From Trichobilharzia regenti (lineage: Eukaryota; Platyhelminthes; Trematoda; Strigeidida; Schistosomatidae), in assembly GCA_944472135.2 (NCBI GenBank), contig OX235263.1:2587517-2651516 (forward strand): a stretch of DNA of 64,000 nucleotides, written 5' to 3'. The notes under the pieces were generated by a model. That model worked only from the letters and a program-made list of their open reading frames with translations. It did not search any database and was not told where the DNA came from. Of this stretch, positions 21,164-31,907 are shown one piece after another (within the stretch, counting starts at the first letter, position 1; every line of letters begins with the position of its first letter). The translations under genes and the position numbers were made by a program.

Positions 21164-22006
21164 GTAATTGATCTGGCCAACATTAGCCGGTACCTGCGAA
21201 AATGTCTGTTGCATGGCGTGATGAGTTATTTCGCTAGACGGAATAATGCACGGAACATCATCTACAGTTATCCTATTAGAGTTATTAGCATTCAGTGTTG
21301 CTGAGCGGCATCGTCTTTGGCATGGTGTTAAATCAGGTGCAACCCTAATGTTGGTGTATGGTGTTGAAGAGCCTATTGTCTCACCAGATTTCAGAAAATT
21401 CCTGGCTTCTTCAGTAGACCTAAACTTGAAAAGCACAGGACACGGGTGGTTTGCAGATTTCTCACGAAGACGCAAAACCTGACATTCTCTCAGCGACATA
21501 TTACAAGCCAAGACGTCATGTGAAGACATAATCCTCTTAACAGCTTCTTCAGCCAAATAGTCAATTATGCGCTCGGATTTGATTAGTGATTCAAAACAGA
21601 TGTTTTGTGATTGGTCACACAGTTGCGTGAGAGGCATAATGCTGTCAAACTTGCTCTGTAGTTCTGCTATTGACTTCTGAAGTGTCAGTAAATCATTTTT
21701 ACTACAAGCCGCAATCTCTGTGAATTCCTCCATGATATCAGATACCATAGCTCTGGGTGTAGCCGGTGTAAAAAGTGTAGAATTGTCAACGGAGCTGAGG
21801 CTTTCAGATAGTTGACTAGTATTAGATCTCAGTCTCTTAACGGTACTTACACGTTTGATAGACTTAACCATTACAGAAATAAGAAACTTCACAATTTCCG
21901 GAAAAAAAGTCTTGAGGATATAAAAATAAGATAGCTGTATTATCGAAGTATCAAAACAACAACGATAAACAGATGTATATTGCAAAAATAAAAAGTCAGA
22001 CTTCAC
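21134..22006 (-). CDS. CR1-like ORF1 protein (C2), 290 aa
   Basis: Position and order (upstream of endonuclease-RT, same strand) make this the ORF1 nucleic-acid-binding chaperone of the LINE. Residues about 85-130 are heptad-like (SKNDLLTLQKSIAELQSKFD) and could be a coiled coil. Residues about 170-235 resemble the RRM-like CR1 ORF1 fold, with the basic stretch LREKSANHPCPVLFKF and a following EARNFLKSG. There is no zinc knuckle. The hydrophobic first 35 residues suggest the real start is a later methionine (about residue 46). The frame ends SSRYGGGD. The family is inferred mainly from context. Confidence 0.6.
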   Translation of the reverse strand: MKSDFLFLQYTSVYRCCFDTSIIQLSYFYILKTFFPEIVKFLISVMVKSIKRVSTVKRLRSNTSQLSESLSSVDNSTLFTPATPRAMVSDIMEEFTEIAACSKNDLLTLQKSIAELQSKFDSIMPLTQLCDQSQNICFESLIKSERIIDYLAEEAVKRIMSSHDVLACNMSLRECQVLRLREKSANHPCPVLFKFRSTEEARNFLKSGETIGSSTPYTNIRVAPDLTPCQRRCRSATLNANNSNRITVDDVPCIIPSSEITHHAMQQTFSQVPANVGQINYLSSRYGGGD

Positions 22007-22241
22007 TTTACAGAGTTTTCTGTGAATAAAGTTCTGAGTTCCACGTGGTTAGATAGGGTATCCGAAGATTCTTGATGTAGATTTCACGAGTGAATGCTAT
22101 ATGTTGTTCCAGTTGATACAATACAATCCTTGTTGACTATGGATAACTGGATAGTGTTAGGAAAGCGGCTGATTTCCGAAATATTAAGGAAAAATGATTC
22201 ACGCAGAAACTGAACACCTGCAGCGCAACAGTTCAAAAAGT

Positions 22242-22426
22242 GGTATATATAGTAACATTTGACATTGCAAGGTAACCTGTCTACACATATTATGAAAAGA
22301 TAATAACACAGAACCAAAAAAATTTTAGCATTTGGTTGACAATACTGCAGTGTGTGTATACTGAAGAATGGTAGTTAGTCTACAGGGAGCCGTAGAGTAA
22401 ATCGATCTATATATGATGAGAGTATA
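22242..22426 (-). repeat. CR1 copy C3, 3' UTR terminal part
   Basis: Matches C1 2395-2555; it is separated from the rest of the C3 3' UTR by an RTE-A fragment. It abuts the 5' end of copy C2. Confidence 0.65.
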
Positions 22427-22735
22427 ACCAATCAGGAACCGATTGTGAAACAAATAGGCAGAAAGAAATGGAGATGGATTGGCCATACGCTGAGGAAACC
22501 ATCAAGTGACATCACTAGACAAGCCCTCGAGTGGAACCCGAAAGGGAGGCGGCGAGTTGGTCGTCCAAGGGTGACTTGGAGGAGGTCATGCGAGGAGGAG
22601 ATGAAAGCATGTGGACAGACCTGGAGCAGGTTGAAAAAGTTGTCAGAAAACCGAAGTCAATGGAGGTGCGCAGCTGAAGCCCTATGTTCCTCTAGGAACT
22701 AAAGGATACAATAATAATAATAATTAATATTATAA
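22427..22735 (+). mobile_element. RTE-A 3' fragment inserted in CR1 3' UTR
   Basis: Encodes the typical RTE C-terminus (RKKWRWIGHTLRKPSSD, then RSQWRCAAEALCSS) and ends in the (AAT)n tail of RTE-A. The CR1 3' UTR is contiguous on either side when compared with copy C1, proving insertion. Confidence 0.8.
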
Positions 22736-22917
22736 TTCGTGTTATCAAATGATACACTAGGCTCAATAATTGAGTGTTGTAAGGGAAACAAGCGTGGTAA
22801 AGCGAGAGAACATTTGCTGCATAAATATTTTAATCATTTTAAGTATTTTAAAAACAATCTAATTTCAAGTATTGAACCTGCATAATTACTAAGTATTAAT
22901 ATGTCGGTCTAGGAACT
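22736..22917 (-). repeat. CR1 copy C3, 3' UTR middle part
   Basis: Matches C1 2205-2390 in reverse complement. Confidence 0.65.
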
Positions 22918-23417
22918 TGATATATATCCTCATATATATATGTGTGTATGGTGGTCCCTCTTTCTGTTTGCTCACTTAGTCTGTGACCATTTCACTTTGA
23001 TGAACCTGTCTCCTTAACAATGTATATTCCCCTTATATTATATATAATATAATATGAGTGTTTGTTGACAGTCCGTTGCTTGGTGACATATATCCATATG
23101 ATATGTGTGGTTGTTGACATGTCTGCTATATTTTGCTATGTCTATTTGGATCGACACTCCACTATAATTAGCCATTCATGTTAAGACTGTCTATTGATTT
23201 CTTCACACACTTGTGTGGATGGTCATATATATTTTGCCCACACAATCTTGTGTGACTTACTTACTTTTGGTGTGACACCACTTATTGCTTCTCCTTGTGT
23301 TTGGAAAATAGAAGTATCATCGCAAACCTAGTGGTCTTCTGATTTCCACCTTCTTGCGTCAGGACTATTAAATTCTCGACCAGTTCATAGCAATAATTTA
23401 GCGACGAGTACACAACA
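22918..23417 (-). mobile_element. Solo LTR (second family), TSD AGTTC
   Basis: On the minus strand it runs from TGTTGTGTACTCG to GATATATATCA (500 bp, TG..CA ends). GAACT (AGTTC on the minus strand) is duplicated at 22913-22917 and 23418-23422. Removing it restores the CR1 3' UTR. A related copy lies at about 46795-47140. The superfamily is unknown; a 5-bp duplication fits Gypsy or BEL. Confidence 0.8.
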
Positions 23418-23691
23418 GAACTGGTGTTCTTTCTGTAGTTAAATTTTGTAATGTCATTGTTTCACCACTCTACCTGCTGTTGAGATCTTTTAGGCGGGCT
23501 AGGGTGGACATGTTGATATGTTTTTCTAGGCTCCATATGAAACTTCCATGCCTTTCACAGGATCTAATCTCAGAGGGTAGTTGTTTCCAAATTTCGCAAT
23601 ATTTTCTGGTGAAGAAGTTAGCTCTAGTGGTGAGTTTATGGGTTTTAACCTTGAGAAGGTAGTCATGGTTGCGTAGTCCATACTATTTAGG
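23418..23691 (-). pseudogene. CR1 copy C3, RT C-terminal end
   Basis: Encodes the same C-terminal tail as 1950-2142 (NFFTRKYC-like, QLPSEIRSCER, NMSTLARLKDLN). It is separated from the rest of C3 by another LINE (23692-25370). Confidence 0.7.
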
Positions 23692-25370
23692 TTTCCAATA
23701 TCCAATATCATTTTTACGAGCTAGCATAAACCAGTTTGATTTCTTTGTGCCCGCTTCTTGATTGTAAGGTATAGGTTCTTGATCTTCGGTAAACTTCTGC
23801 GTAGCTCGTCCCGCCACTCGACTGTCGTAGCTTTGGTTGGCTCCAAAATGAGTAGTGCTGGGATTAATTTTTATGTGGTTTTTAGTATGAGGTGTGTTAA
23901 GACTGTTACTACTGTGAATGGAGTTGATCCTTTCGTCATTTCGTCCTCCGTTATCGTCGACAAGAGAAAAGAGATAGTAGTAGTAATAATGCTAATAATA
24001 GATATAATTAGTGAAGTTATTCAGACTGACAGACAGAAACGGAAATAGGAAAGTGTAACAGCAGTCAGCTGATTAAATTTGAAGAATAATATGTATATAT
24101 ATCGGGAATAATAATAATATTAATAAGTTGTCAGGAGAGTAAGACGGGAGAGAATGTAAAGAAGTAAAACGACGAGTTTAATTGTCTCCCCCTGAATAGT
24201 GTATGCAATTTTAAGGGAATAGGCCATTTGGATGCAGTCCTTGTGTCGCTGTATGGTTGTCCAGCCTTCGCTTAGAGGCGTCCAAAGACGGTGCCATAGC
24301 CACATCTGACGGTAAGGAATTACAGGGACGGCAAAGCCGCAGTGAAAAGAAGTGGAAGCGCACCCGGGTCCTTGCCCCCTGGTGAGCTATCCTTCTGGGA
24401 TTTCCACGAAGGAGCCTATGCCTACTCATTGGCAGAACACCTTTGTTTGGGTGATTCTGGTCATTTGTTATTTTGTAGGCAGTAATAAATCCCCCCTAAG
24501 CCGATGGTAGCTAAGTGTTAACAGGCCTAACTTCTTCAGCCTTTCATCATATGGTTTGTTTCGGAGACCAACCACTCCTTTTGTTGCCCGTCATTGGACT
24601 CTTTCCGAGAGGTTGGCGTCTCTCCTCAGCATTGGCGGTGCAATAATATTATGCACTTCAAGGTGTGGTCTGACGTATGTTTTGTACAACCTTAGAAAGA
24701 GCTCAGGAATGAGTGCAACTAACTGTCTGTGTGGAAAGTGTATGACCACAAATGCCCTCTCTACATCCCCCGTGTAATTTACGCTTGTGTCCATTTTTTC
24801 CGTTAGCACTAGACCTAAGTCGCGTTCCGACGTTGTGCAGGGCAGGCTTTCATTACACAGGGTGTAACTTGCATTCTGCAGTCTACAGGTGCACAACTTC
24901 ACTACTTTGCACTTTTTCAGGTTGAAAGTCATGCCACTGGCCACCGCCCAGTCTTCCAGAAGGTTTAGATCTTCCTGCAGCCTATCTGAGTCCTCTGGAG
25001 ACTTCATCGCCCTCCATATCTTTACGTCTTCAGCGTATAGGACAGTCGGGCAGCTTAGACGGCATGGTAGATCATTGATAAAAATCAAAAACATCAGTGG
25101 TCGTAGGATAGGACACTCCTGATTACGAGCCGTGCCAAGATGATCGGACTCGGTTAACCTTAGTGCGAAATTGCCCATCAGCTAGGTGGTCCTTTAACCA
25201 TGACAGAAGTGGCTTACCTATACCTGCCTGGCTTATTTTATGTAGAAGGTCATGGTGAACAGTGTCAAATGCCTTCTCAAAATCTAGGAAGACCACATGG
25301 ACTGGAACAGACATATCCCAGCATGATGTCCAGTCGTCCTAAGCTGACAGTGGGTTAGTAGGTCAGTAGG
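23692..25370 (-). mobile_element. Second CR1-type LINE (CR1-D) inserted in copy C3
   Basis: A 1.68-kb insertion between adjacent parts of C3. Minus-strand reading gives an RT different from C1-C3: FLDFEKAFDTVHHDLLHKI, then SRPLMFLIFINDLP, VLYAEDVKIW in the catalytic position, LNLLEDWAVASGMTFNLKKC and RDLGLVL. FADD/YADD is replaced by YAED, so the active site is broken. The VQR-RATK segment is interrupted by a TGA at about 24591. It is 5' truncated; the 3' part (23700-24190) is non-coding. Confidence 0.75.
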
Positions 25371-27128
25371 TTAGCCCAGGTTATGGATGAGTTACTGTTA
25401 CAGTGCTTTCTTACAAATTTAAAAATAAGAGAAACAAATTGCATTTAATTCTCCTTAACCATAAGGGCTCTAAGTCCAGTCGAATACATCTGTCAAGGTA
25501 TTCTATTTGCTGACCATAGCCTAATATGCGTTTCGTAAGGAATCTTTGGACACTTTCAACTTTTTTCTGTCTGCTGATTTAAAGCTACTGTATAAGTGGG
25601 CACAGTATTCAAGTTTGGGGCGAATGCTTATCTTATATATGGCTAATCTGGCTTCTGGAGTGTAAAAGTTGCGTAGCACAAAGCCGGTTAGACGTTTACA
25701 ATCAGATACCACCTTATTTGCATGTTCAGTAAAGGTAAGATCTGAGTATGTTATCCCGAGATCTGTGACTGTGTTTGTGTTTGAGACAAGGTCAGCGTAT
25801 ATGTATAGACACATGCTAGGTTTCCAACGTCCGAAGTATGTTATCCCAGACTTAGCTGGATTGAATGTCAACTGCCACTTTTCACTCCAGTTACATAGAC
25901 TATTTATGTCTTGTTCATATCATTATAGTCGAAATCATAGACAATTTTGAGGTCATCTGCAGAGAGGTACGGCTTGCCATACTTGGTGATAAAGACAATA
26001 TAATTTATGAATACAATGAATAGGGTAGGGCCAAGAACACTACCCTGTATCACGCCGCTGGTTATCGGTTTGGATGTAGATAAGTGATGGTTGACTTTAA
26101 CTAACTGTTCTCTTCCTGTAAGAAAGGTGGTCATCCACTCAAGTAGCCTTCCATTTATTCCATAAGATGGGAGTTTCAATATGAGTCTGTTACGCTGGAC
26201 CTTATCAAAAGCTTTCCTGACATCTAGAAATAATGTTGCTGCCGAACGACCTTTGTCTACACATTCAGTAATGTGGTCGAAATAATCTAACTTCTATTAA
26301 AGAAACCGTATTGGAAAGGGGATATTAAGTCATTCGAGAGCAAATGCTGAACAATTTGCTTCTTTACAATCTTTTCCATCACACGTGAAACTACGGAAGT
26401 AATGTTGATGGGACAGTAGTTATCTATGTCCGTTGCAGGTCCGGTTTTGTGAATGGGTACCACGTAAGATTTCTTCCAGCTATTTGGATATGTTCCACTC
26501 CTTATCGAAGTTGAAAATATCTTGAGAAGAAGTAGATTCATGTCATTCCCACCATTTTTTAAGAGGACGGAAGACATTCCATCTGGGCCGGGAGTATTAG
26601 TAAGCTTAAGAGTTGTGATAGCTTTATCGATTTCTTGGGCGCTTAGGGCTACATCGCTTAGACACTTTTCTGTTTTACGAGGGAAATCTAAAATTTACAG
26701 TTCGGCAAAGTGCGTGCTAAACACCTCACATATATCCTCAGCACTTTCGTGAGTAATGCCGCCTAGGTGTATTGTTTTTGGATATGTTGATTTGGAGTTT
26801 GTTAACTTACTTTTGAAGAGTTTGGCTATTTCTTCAGTGTTATGTGGCGACTGAATGGCCCGCGTTTCTTTATTCCTAAGACTCAGATTTCTCAACTTAT
26901 GGATTCTAATGTGTAATGTTTTGATAGCGATTGACGACGATAAGTCGTCATGTCTGTAGTAACTTAACGAACGCTTCCGCAAACTTCTTCTTAATGATAT
27001 TGGAACAAAATCACCTTGAGGGATTTTCACTTTAAACAATTTGATGGGCGCTATGACATCATTAACAGACTGTATATTGTCACAGAAGGTTTCAGGGACT
27101 TCCTCTAAGGAGTCATTAGCAAAGTAGG
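25371..27128 (-). pseudogene. CR1 copy C3, RT part, broken
   Basis: Same family as C1 and C2, in several frames: about 26695-27039 (N-terminal part), 26287-26577 (GNDMNLLLLKIFSTSIRSG, NYCPINITSVVSR), 25904-26179 (GVIQGSVLGPTLF; the catalytic motif reads YLSADDLKIV with S for F) and 25521-25871 (thumb). A deletion follows NDMN. The last frame again stops after AGA AAA AAG, with VQRFLTKRI in -1. The 5' end at 27128 meets a Gag-element relic. Confidence 0.8.
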
Positions 27129-29475
27129 AAAGGGAGTAACGATGAGTTGCCTGCTAATTGTACTGATATGCATGATGCTCAGCATGATAAGTCTGATGTT
27201 CACGCTTCGCCGTTTAGGGATAGCAGTGCTTTCAGACTCCACGAGTTTGAACCTCGGTACTTTGATGGAATCCCAGCCGATTACCCACAGTTTATCAAGG
27301 AGTTTGAGGTCATGCTGAGTGGTTTTATTTTAAATGACGAAATGAAGTTGATGTATTTGTTGAGGTATTGCACTGGTGTTGCTGCAAGAGCCATACAATG
27401 CTGCAAGTTTGTCTCCGAACGAAGGATACACAGAGGCCATGAGGATACTACGTCAAAGGCTTGGAAAACCATTTATGATATCCAGTAGTACTTTTGAGAA
27501 AGTGAAAGGTAATGGATCAAAGTTAAACAATAATTCACAGGAACTCGCAGAGTTCTTGGAAAGTTTAGTGGTATATAGAGATACTCTTGTGTCTCTTAAT
27601 TGCGAAGATGGATTGAATTCAAGTTCCGTGCTTGAGGATGTTGCCAAGAGATCACCTGTTCGTCTGTAAAGAAAGTTCATAAAGATCAGCTCCCGTTTAG
27701 AGGAAGAGGGTTTAGAGCACGGGTTGGGTGATGTTGTTAGCCTGGTGAAAGATAGTGTCAACCAAGCTATGAGCAAGTTTGCCAGTATATTGCATCCCAC
27801 TCCTGGAATATAGAAATCAGAGAGCAAACCTCAATCATTCATGACGAAAGGGTCTCAGAGAAGCGGATATCGAGAAAACTCTATGGTGTCTAGTAATTTA
27901 TACAAACCTAATGAATGTGACAGCCCTCGTGAGACGTCCCCAACAGATAGGTTACAAGCTGCAAGACAAACACTGTTGTGTTTCGTCCGTTTGCAAGAAG
28001 TGCACACAAAGGCGAGCTGCGAAGCAGTGAGCAAGTTTAGTAGTGAGCTAAATGCGAGGTAAGCGCCAACAAGTTCTGACTCCACAAGTTTACAAGGTAT
28101 TACTAGTCAGAGTAGGGGTTTGAAACCTTTAAGGATTCATGAGGAAGAATCCAAGTCGTATACTGCTGGTCATCAAAGAGGTTGCAAATGATGAAGTCGA
28201 CCAGATAGACGACGGTAAAGTGAATATTTGTGATAATGATCATGGTAGTGAACATTTGTCTTTGGCTGATCATGCCTACTACTGCTGAGTTGAACAAAGG
28301 TTCTGTGCAAATTGAAAGTGAAGTAGAATTAAGGGCAGATGCGGTTGTAAAAGGTATGGATACTCATGAGACCGTCAGTGTGAATGATCAGCGTGTAGCC
28401 CACCCATCAACAGATGTTAATGCTAAACCGAAGCTAATAATAAAAGATAGCAGTGGTGGTGATCTTACAGTTAGACAACCTTCTAAGGTTCGAACAACAA
28501 TAGATTCTGACGCACCGCTACGTTCATCAACTTGTGTCAGTCAATCGTCGTTGGTGTTGTCATCCACAATGAAAGGGATGTCCATGAACTCATGTGTCTT
28601 ATACTATGACTATACTAGCATCGGTCCTGTTTTAAAGGACGAAAGTCTATGGTCAGTTTAGTGAGGATAAACTAACTGTGTATGAGGGTGTAATTGTTAA
28701 ACTGACTTGCACGAATAAAGGCGTTTCAAGTTACTAACTGAATGCTATTATCTTTGGTGTAAATTACTCTGTACCTACGCTTCGTTGGTCAGATAGGTCC
28801 TGTGTTTGTTAGTCATCTACATTCTACGATACAATGACATGGGCGTGTCACCGTTCAGAGTTGAGGATGTAGATGATAGAAGGAGGTCAGTAAATAAACT
28901 CTGCGACGATTTTCCAACCTAGGGCGTCAACGTGAGAAGGGTTGTAGGCGTACTGCTGTAAGTCCTACAGTTCTTCAAGGGTAGCTCGTCGAGGTGGAAT
29001 CCACAACAATTGATGTACTGATCGTACATACATTTGTGTTAAAAAATCGAATCGTTTCCAATTCATCTATTTGTTGGTTTATTTTATAGTTGTCACATTG
29101 TGTGAATCATCTTGTAAAGTTATTATAAGTGCTTCCGAAGTCGTTTCTAGTCTTCGAAACTTGTGAACGAATCGAGTGTTGTTACAGTGAGTGTATGCGA
29201 TTTGATACGCCGGTGAGGGGATTATGCCGGAGTGACATGAAGCAGCCGACACTCCGTGGACCAGTTCAGCGGTGGTACTGTCCACAGAGGGCGTAGATTC
29301 CACGCACCGGGGAGAGCGTGTCGGTGTGATGTGGTATGCTTGTTGTGTATTGGGCTATTTTATCTTGCTTTTCCATTTTAGTGTAATCCCAGTTGGCCCA
29401 GGTTCCCGCATTAGCAGTTCAGTTGGAGGTTATCATCGCTATGGAAAAAAATGGATGGACCCTTTTTGCCGGGGA
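27129..29475 (+). pseudogene. Decayed internal region of a Gag-only LTR element relative
   Basis: Frames 27147-27488, 27376-27669, 27841-28062 and 28230-28661 match, in order, the 655-aa Gag of the tandem element (HEFEPRYFDGIPADYPQF, MKLMYLLRYCTG, then the C-terminal LTCTNKG region) with many frameshifts and stops. After the gag end comes one copy of the hairpin motif (28924-28985). So Gag-only structure is a family trait, not a one-off deletion. The 5' LTR is missing at the junction with CR1. Confidence 0.75.
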
Positions 29476-29760
29476 GTTTCAATGGACGTGAACGCTGAAC
29501 GCTTGTTTTTGGAACTGGCAGCCATTGGTGGGCAACTCGAAGGTGCGAATGGTTCGACCGTGTACAAGTCCGACGAAGACGAACAAAAGTGAATAAAAGT
29601 ACATAATAAATTTGTATAAAACATTTGTTTGTAGACTTGTATTATTCTCCGCTTTAATTGCCAAACAATATATCTTCCTTCTTACAATACTGGTGTTTTC
29701 GAGTTAAAATCGAAGAAAGTACGTAGTATTTATAGGTGCGGAGCGTCTTCGTAACAATAG
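29476..29760 (+). repeat. LTR-like 3' end of decayed Gag element
   Basis: Begins TTTCAATGGACGTGAAC right after GCCGGGGAG, the same junction as in the tandem element, then diverges; AATAAA near 29592 or 29605 may be its poly(A) signal. The right edge is uncertain. Confidence 0.45.
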
Positions 29761-29860
29761 GAACTTAGGAATGAGTTCTTTGACGTGGTGAGTTAGGAAA
29801 TGTTCTGCGACTCTCTTCCTAGACCTCGTTACGCTGCGGTGCACTACAAAAAGTGACTCA

Positions 29861-30675
29861 GAACGCAAAAGTTTATCCTGCATATCAACGAACTACCTGG
29901 GCTCAACAAATCTCACATTGCCATTTCCGCAGATGACCTAAAATTGAAAGGGAGCTTAAGCATAACAGAGAATCGCCACAGTTACGAACCGATCTCAGCA
30001 AATAATGGATACCACCAAGTGGTCCAAGCAGTGAAGTACGCAAAAATGCACATCGGACTTGCAGGTGTCATCGCATACGAAATAGATGAAATACCATTCC
30101 CCTCAGTTTACTTGTTGCAGTGGGTCATGACCGAAAAACGCTGTAAGCTATTGTGTGGTGGCAACTTACAGCTTTAGATCTCTATGGACAATATGCAGGA
30201 CCCCTACTAGAATGACCAGTAAAAAGTTCCCCGCCTTGTGTGAATCTCCGATGGGGTCAAAAGTAGAGGACTACATTCAAGCAAGCAGCCATTACCTAAA
30301 AGGAGGCCCATACATCCTGGAAAGGGCCGGGAAGAAGGTCATTTCTGGAGGAAAGACAACAGCTTTAATTCTTTCTTCATATCAAGGTGTTCGGGATTCT
30401 GAGAAATGAATATGAAGCTGATCTATTTTATTTTTTCCTTTCACATAATTCGGAAGACCTCAAAGGAGCAGGAGAGTTTAACAACCAACCAGGAACTATA
30501 TCTTTGTGAAGCAATGGTTTTCGCAGGGATTCATTAGCTCTCAGGACCGACCCTCGGAAGAAACAGTGCATGCATTAACAATCAGGTCATCAGGGAAGAT
30601 ATTAAACAAGCACAAGCATTTATTATAAAAGGCTTGATGTAGTCTCACAGCCTATTCTTAACCAAAAATCTAAAT
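29861..30675 (+). pseudogene. Decayed CR1-type RT fragment 1
   Basis: Short frames resemble the thumb region of fragment 2 (SFRSLWTICR, HYLKGGPYILERAGKK). The end at about 30650 (CCTATTCTTAACCAAAAATC) matches the end of fragment 2. No intact catalytic motif. Confidence 0.55.
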
Positions 30676-31735
30676 ATGAATCACAAAAGACTACTCATGA
30701 AGTTGGAAAGTCTTGGTATAAAAGGCAGCTTACTAAACTGGCTTAAGGAATTCATCATAGATAGGAGGCATAGGGTTAGGATCAACTCAAAACTCTCCTC
30801 CTCGATAACCGTTTTTTGCGGAGTGCCACAAGGCACGGTACTTGGGCCTCTGCTATTTACTTTGTATGTCAGTGAGTTATCTCTGCTCACCGATTTCCCT
30901 ATGGTCATACACGCAGATGACCTAGATATCTGTAGATAGCTGAAGGGCGTCAGTGACACACTCACGTTGCAAGAGGACCTCAACCAATTGTCAGAGTGGC
31001 CCAGAGAATAGATGCTCCTGATCAATGTAGCGAAATATAGAGCCATGAGCATCCGACAAGCAAGAATCAGCTTCTAAGGACTATAGGGAATAACACTCGC
31101 ATTAGTTTAGACTAATTTGGATTTAGGTGTCAGAGCAAATCACGATTTAAAAACTACAGCATACTGTTGCGCGGTGGCTGCACATAGTTACAGATCCTTA
31201 TGGGCGATTCGTAGAGGCTTCACTGGAATCACTAGAGATGTGTTCACCTCCTTATATACGGTTCTGGTAAGGTCAAGATTAGAAAACTGTATCCAGGCAG
31301 TCGGTCCTTATCTTAGAGGGGACTCACATATTCTAGAAAGGGTTCAAAGGAAGGCAACATGTATGATTCTCTATATGACTAATATATCTGTCATACCGTG
31401 GGAAGAGCGGAGATTTAATCACAATGTTTGAGATTTTAAATAATGACTACGGACCTGACCTATCCTCTCTTCTCCTTCCCCCCAGGTCGGAAAACCTTAG
31501 ATTATATAGCAGGAGAGTTAAAAAGCCAAGAAGAAACCATATTGCTGTTGAGTACTGATTTTCACACCGAGTCGTAAACTCTTGGAACAGACTCCCAGAA
31601 GAAGTGGTGTCTGCAATCTCAACTGATTCATTCAAGACGGGTTTTAACAAGCACAGAAATTTACCACAAAAGGACTGATATAGAATCCAAGCCTTCTCTC
31701 CTAAACCAATAAATCTGAATCTGAATATTAGCGGT
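30676..31735 (+). pseudogene. Decayed CR1-type RT fragment 2
   Basis: Encodes LLMKLESLGIKGSLLNWLKE, then FCGVPQGTVLGPLLFTLYV and HADDLDICR followed by a stop, then DLGVRANHDLK, RSRLENCIQAVGPYLRG and ERVQRKAT in another frame. The catalytic box reads HADD. It ends with AATCTGAATCTGAAT, a repeated 3' tail, about 25 bp before the NUP50 start codon. Confidence 0.7.
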
Positions 31736-31760
31736 TTATTTCAGTTAGGCGTTACACTAG
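31736..31760 (+). promoter_or_regulatory. NUP50 5' leader with splice acceptor
   Basis: GTTTATTTCAG ends at 31744, 16 bases before the ATG. It fits a 3' splice site, cis or spliced-leader trans. There is no room for a promoter between the CR1 tail and the start codon. Confidence 0.45.
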
Positions 31761-31907
31761 ATGGCCAAGAGACGGGCTGATATAGAGCTAAACCAGGACA
31801 ACTGGGATGAAGAGTTAGAACCGAAAAAGGTAGAAGAATTTGCGAAAGCAGACAAAGATGTACTTTCGCAAAGAAGAATCTTAACAGCCCGTACACACAG
31901 GTCATCA
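31761..31907 (+). CDS. NUP50: NUP50 exon 1
   Basis: 49 codons, importin-alpha-binding N-terminus; donor GTAAGA, phase 0. The following intron is 34 nt with acceptor TTTTCTAG. Confidence 0.92.

Larger units (their letters stand above)
16482..22241 (-). mobile_element. CR1-like LINE copy C2, near full length, 3' truncated
   Basis: Minus-strand order: 5' region (22007-22241), ORF1 (21134-22006), a 1.1-kb spacer that contains repeat X, then endonuclease and reverse transcriptase (19461 down to 16535). Its 3' end is cut at about 16482 by an RTE-A tail. It starts exactly where CR1 copy C3 ends, so the two stand head-to-tail. Confidence 0.75.
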
